In this document: in pieces, positions 59,319-59,347 of the stretch
How the letters are laid out: every line of letters starts with the position of its first letter
Position numbering within the stretch: position 1 is the first letter of the stretch
Source of the DNA: Candidatus Palauibacter soopunensis
Lineage (GTDB): Bacteria > Gemmatimonadota > Gemmatimonadetes > Palauibacterales > Palauibacteraceae
Direction of reading: 5' to 3'
Length of the DNA stretch: 59,347 bases
Assembly: GCF_947581735.1 (NCBI RefSeq)
Contig: NZ_CANPVT010000043.1
Coordinates: 1-59,347 of the forward strand
The notes under the pieces: generated by a model
What the model was told of the DNA's origin: nothing
Seen by the model: the letters and a program-made list of their open reading frames with translations, nothing else
Database searches by the model: none
Made by a program: the position numbers and the translations under genes

Positions 59319-59347
59319 TTTGCTTGTATCATGTAAACGCATTACAT

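Noticed and set aside
59103-59336. 77-residue frame across tRNA-Ser(TGA)
   Set aside because: It translates the tRNA; not a gene.

Overview
The window is a GC-rich bacterial chromosome segment. Several traits suggest Gemmatimonadota or a close relative: secreted six-bladed propellers, a choice-of-anchor B/FG-GAP protein, a very large exported M14 peptidase, an Oar-like TonB receptor, many lipoproteins, and frequent GTG/TTG starts. This taxonomic call is an inference, because no rRNA gene is present.

Layout. 1-863 is the right end of an IS21-family element (IstB). 954-23651 is an accretion of mobile and defence DNA. An outward-facing tyrosine integrase (954-2159) abuts decayed tRNA-Ser 3' fragments. 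An intact tRNA-Ser(GGA) (2488-2575) is followed by a second integrase, a hairpin-rich non-coding stretch (3975-4168), and a GmrSD-like DUF262/DUF1524 nuclease. Next comes a same-strand run of HKD/Snf2 helicase, Eco57I-like adenine methyltransferase and Apea-type HEPN protein. Two divergent integrases, a second GmrSD-like paralogue, a mobilization module (MobC, relaxase, and MobB/MobD-like genes nested in other frames of the relaxase) and an EVE-like/Mrr restriction endonuclease complete the block.

23825-59347 looks like ordinary chromosome. It holds exported propeller, Cache and cytochrome c proteins; an M14 peptidase coupled to an FAH-family hydrolase; FKBP and other lipoproteins; a Tat-exported class V aminotransferase with a NIPSNAP protein; cyanophycinase and an MFS transporter; a Phd/VapC module with a clear operator; a TonB receptor divergent from hutF; class I aldolase; MtaB; a 2,4-dienoyl-CoA-reductase-like SDR with proline dehydrogenase; a sulfocyanin-like lipoprotein; rho; a TrmJ-like methyltransferase with a zinc-ribbon gene; a VTT-domain protein with a radical SAM protein; and tRNA-Val(CAC), tRNA-Gly(CCC) and tRNA-Ser(TGA).

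How the genes work together. The methyltransferase would mark host DNA, and the helicase/HKD protein would act on unmarked DNA. The HEPN protein is a candidate abortive RNase. The two GmrSD proteins and the EVE-Mrr protein would target modified DNA. The set is a layered anti-phage island carried by tRNA-targeted integrases and an element that can be mobilized in trans. The helicase-methyltransferase-HEPN trio, the hairpin array and the tRNA remnant are the best candidates for something not yet described.
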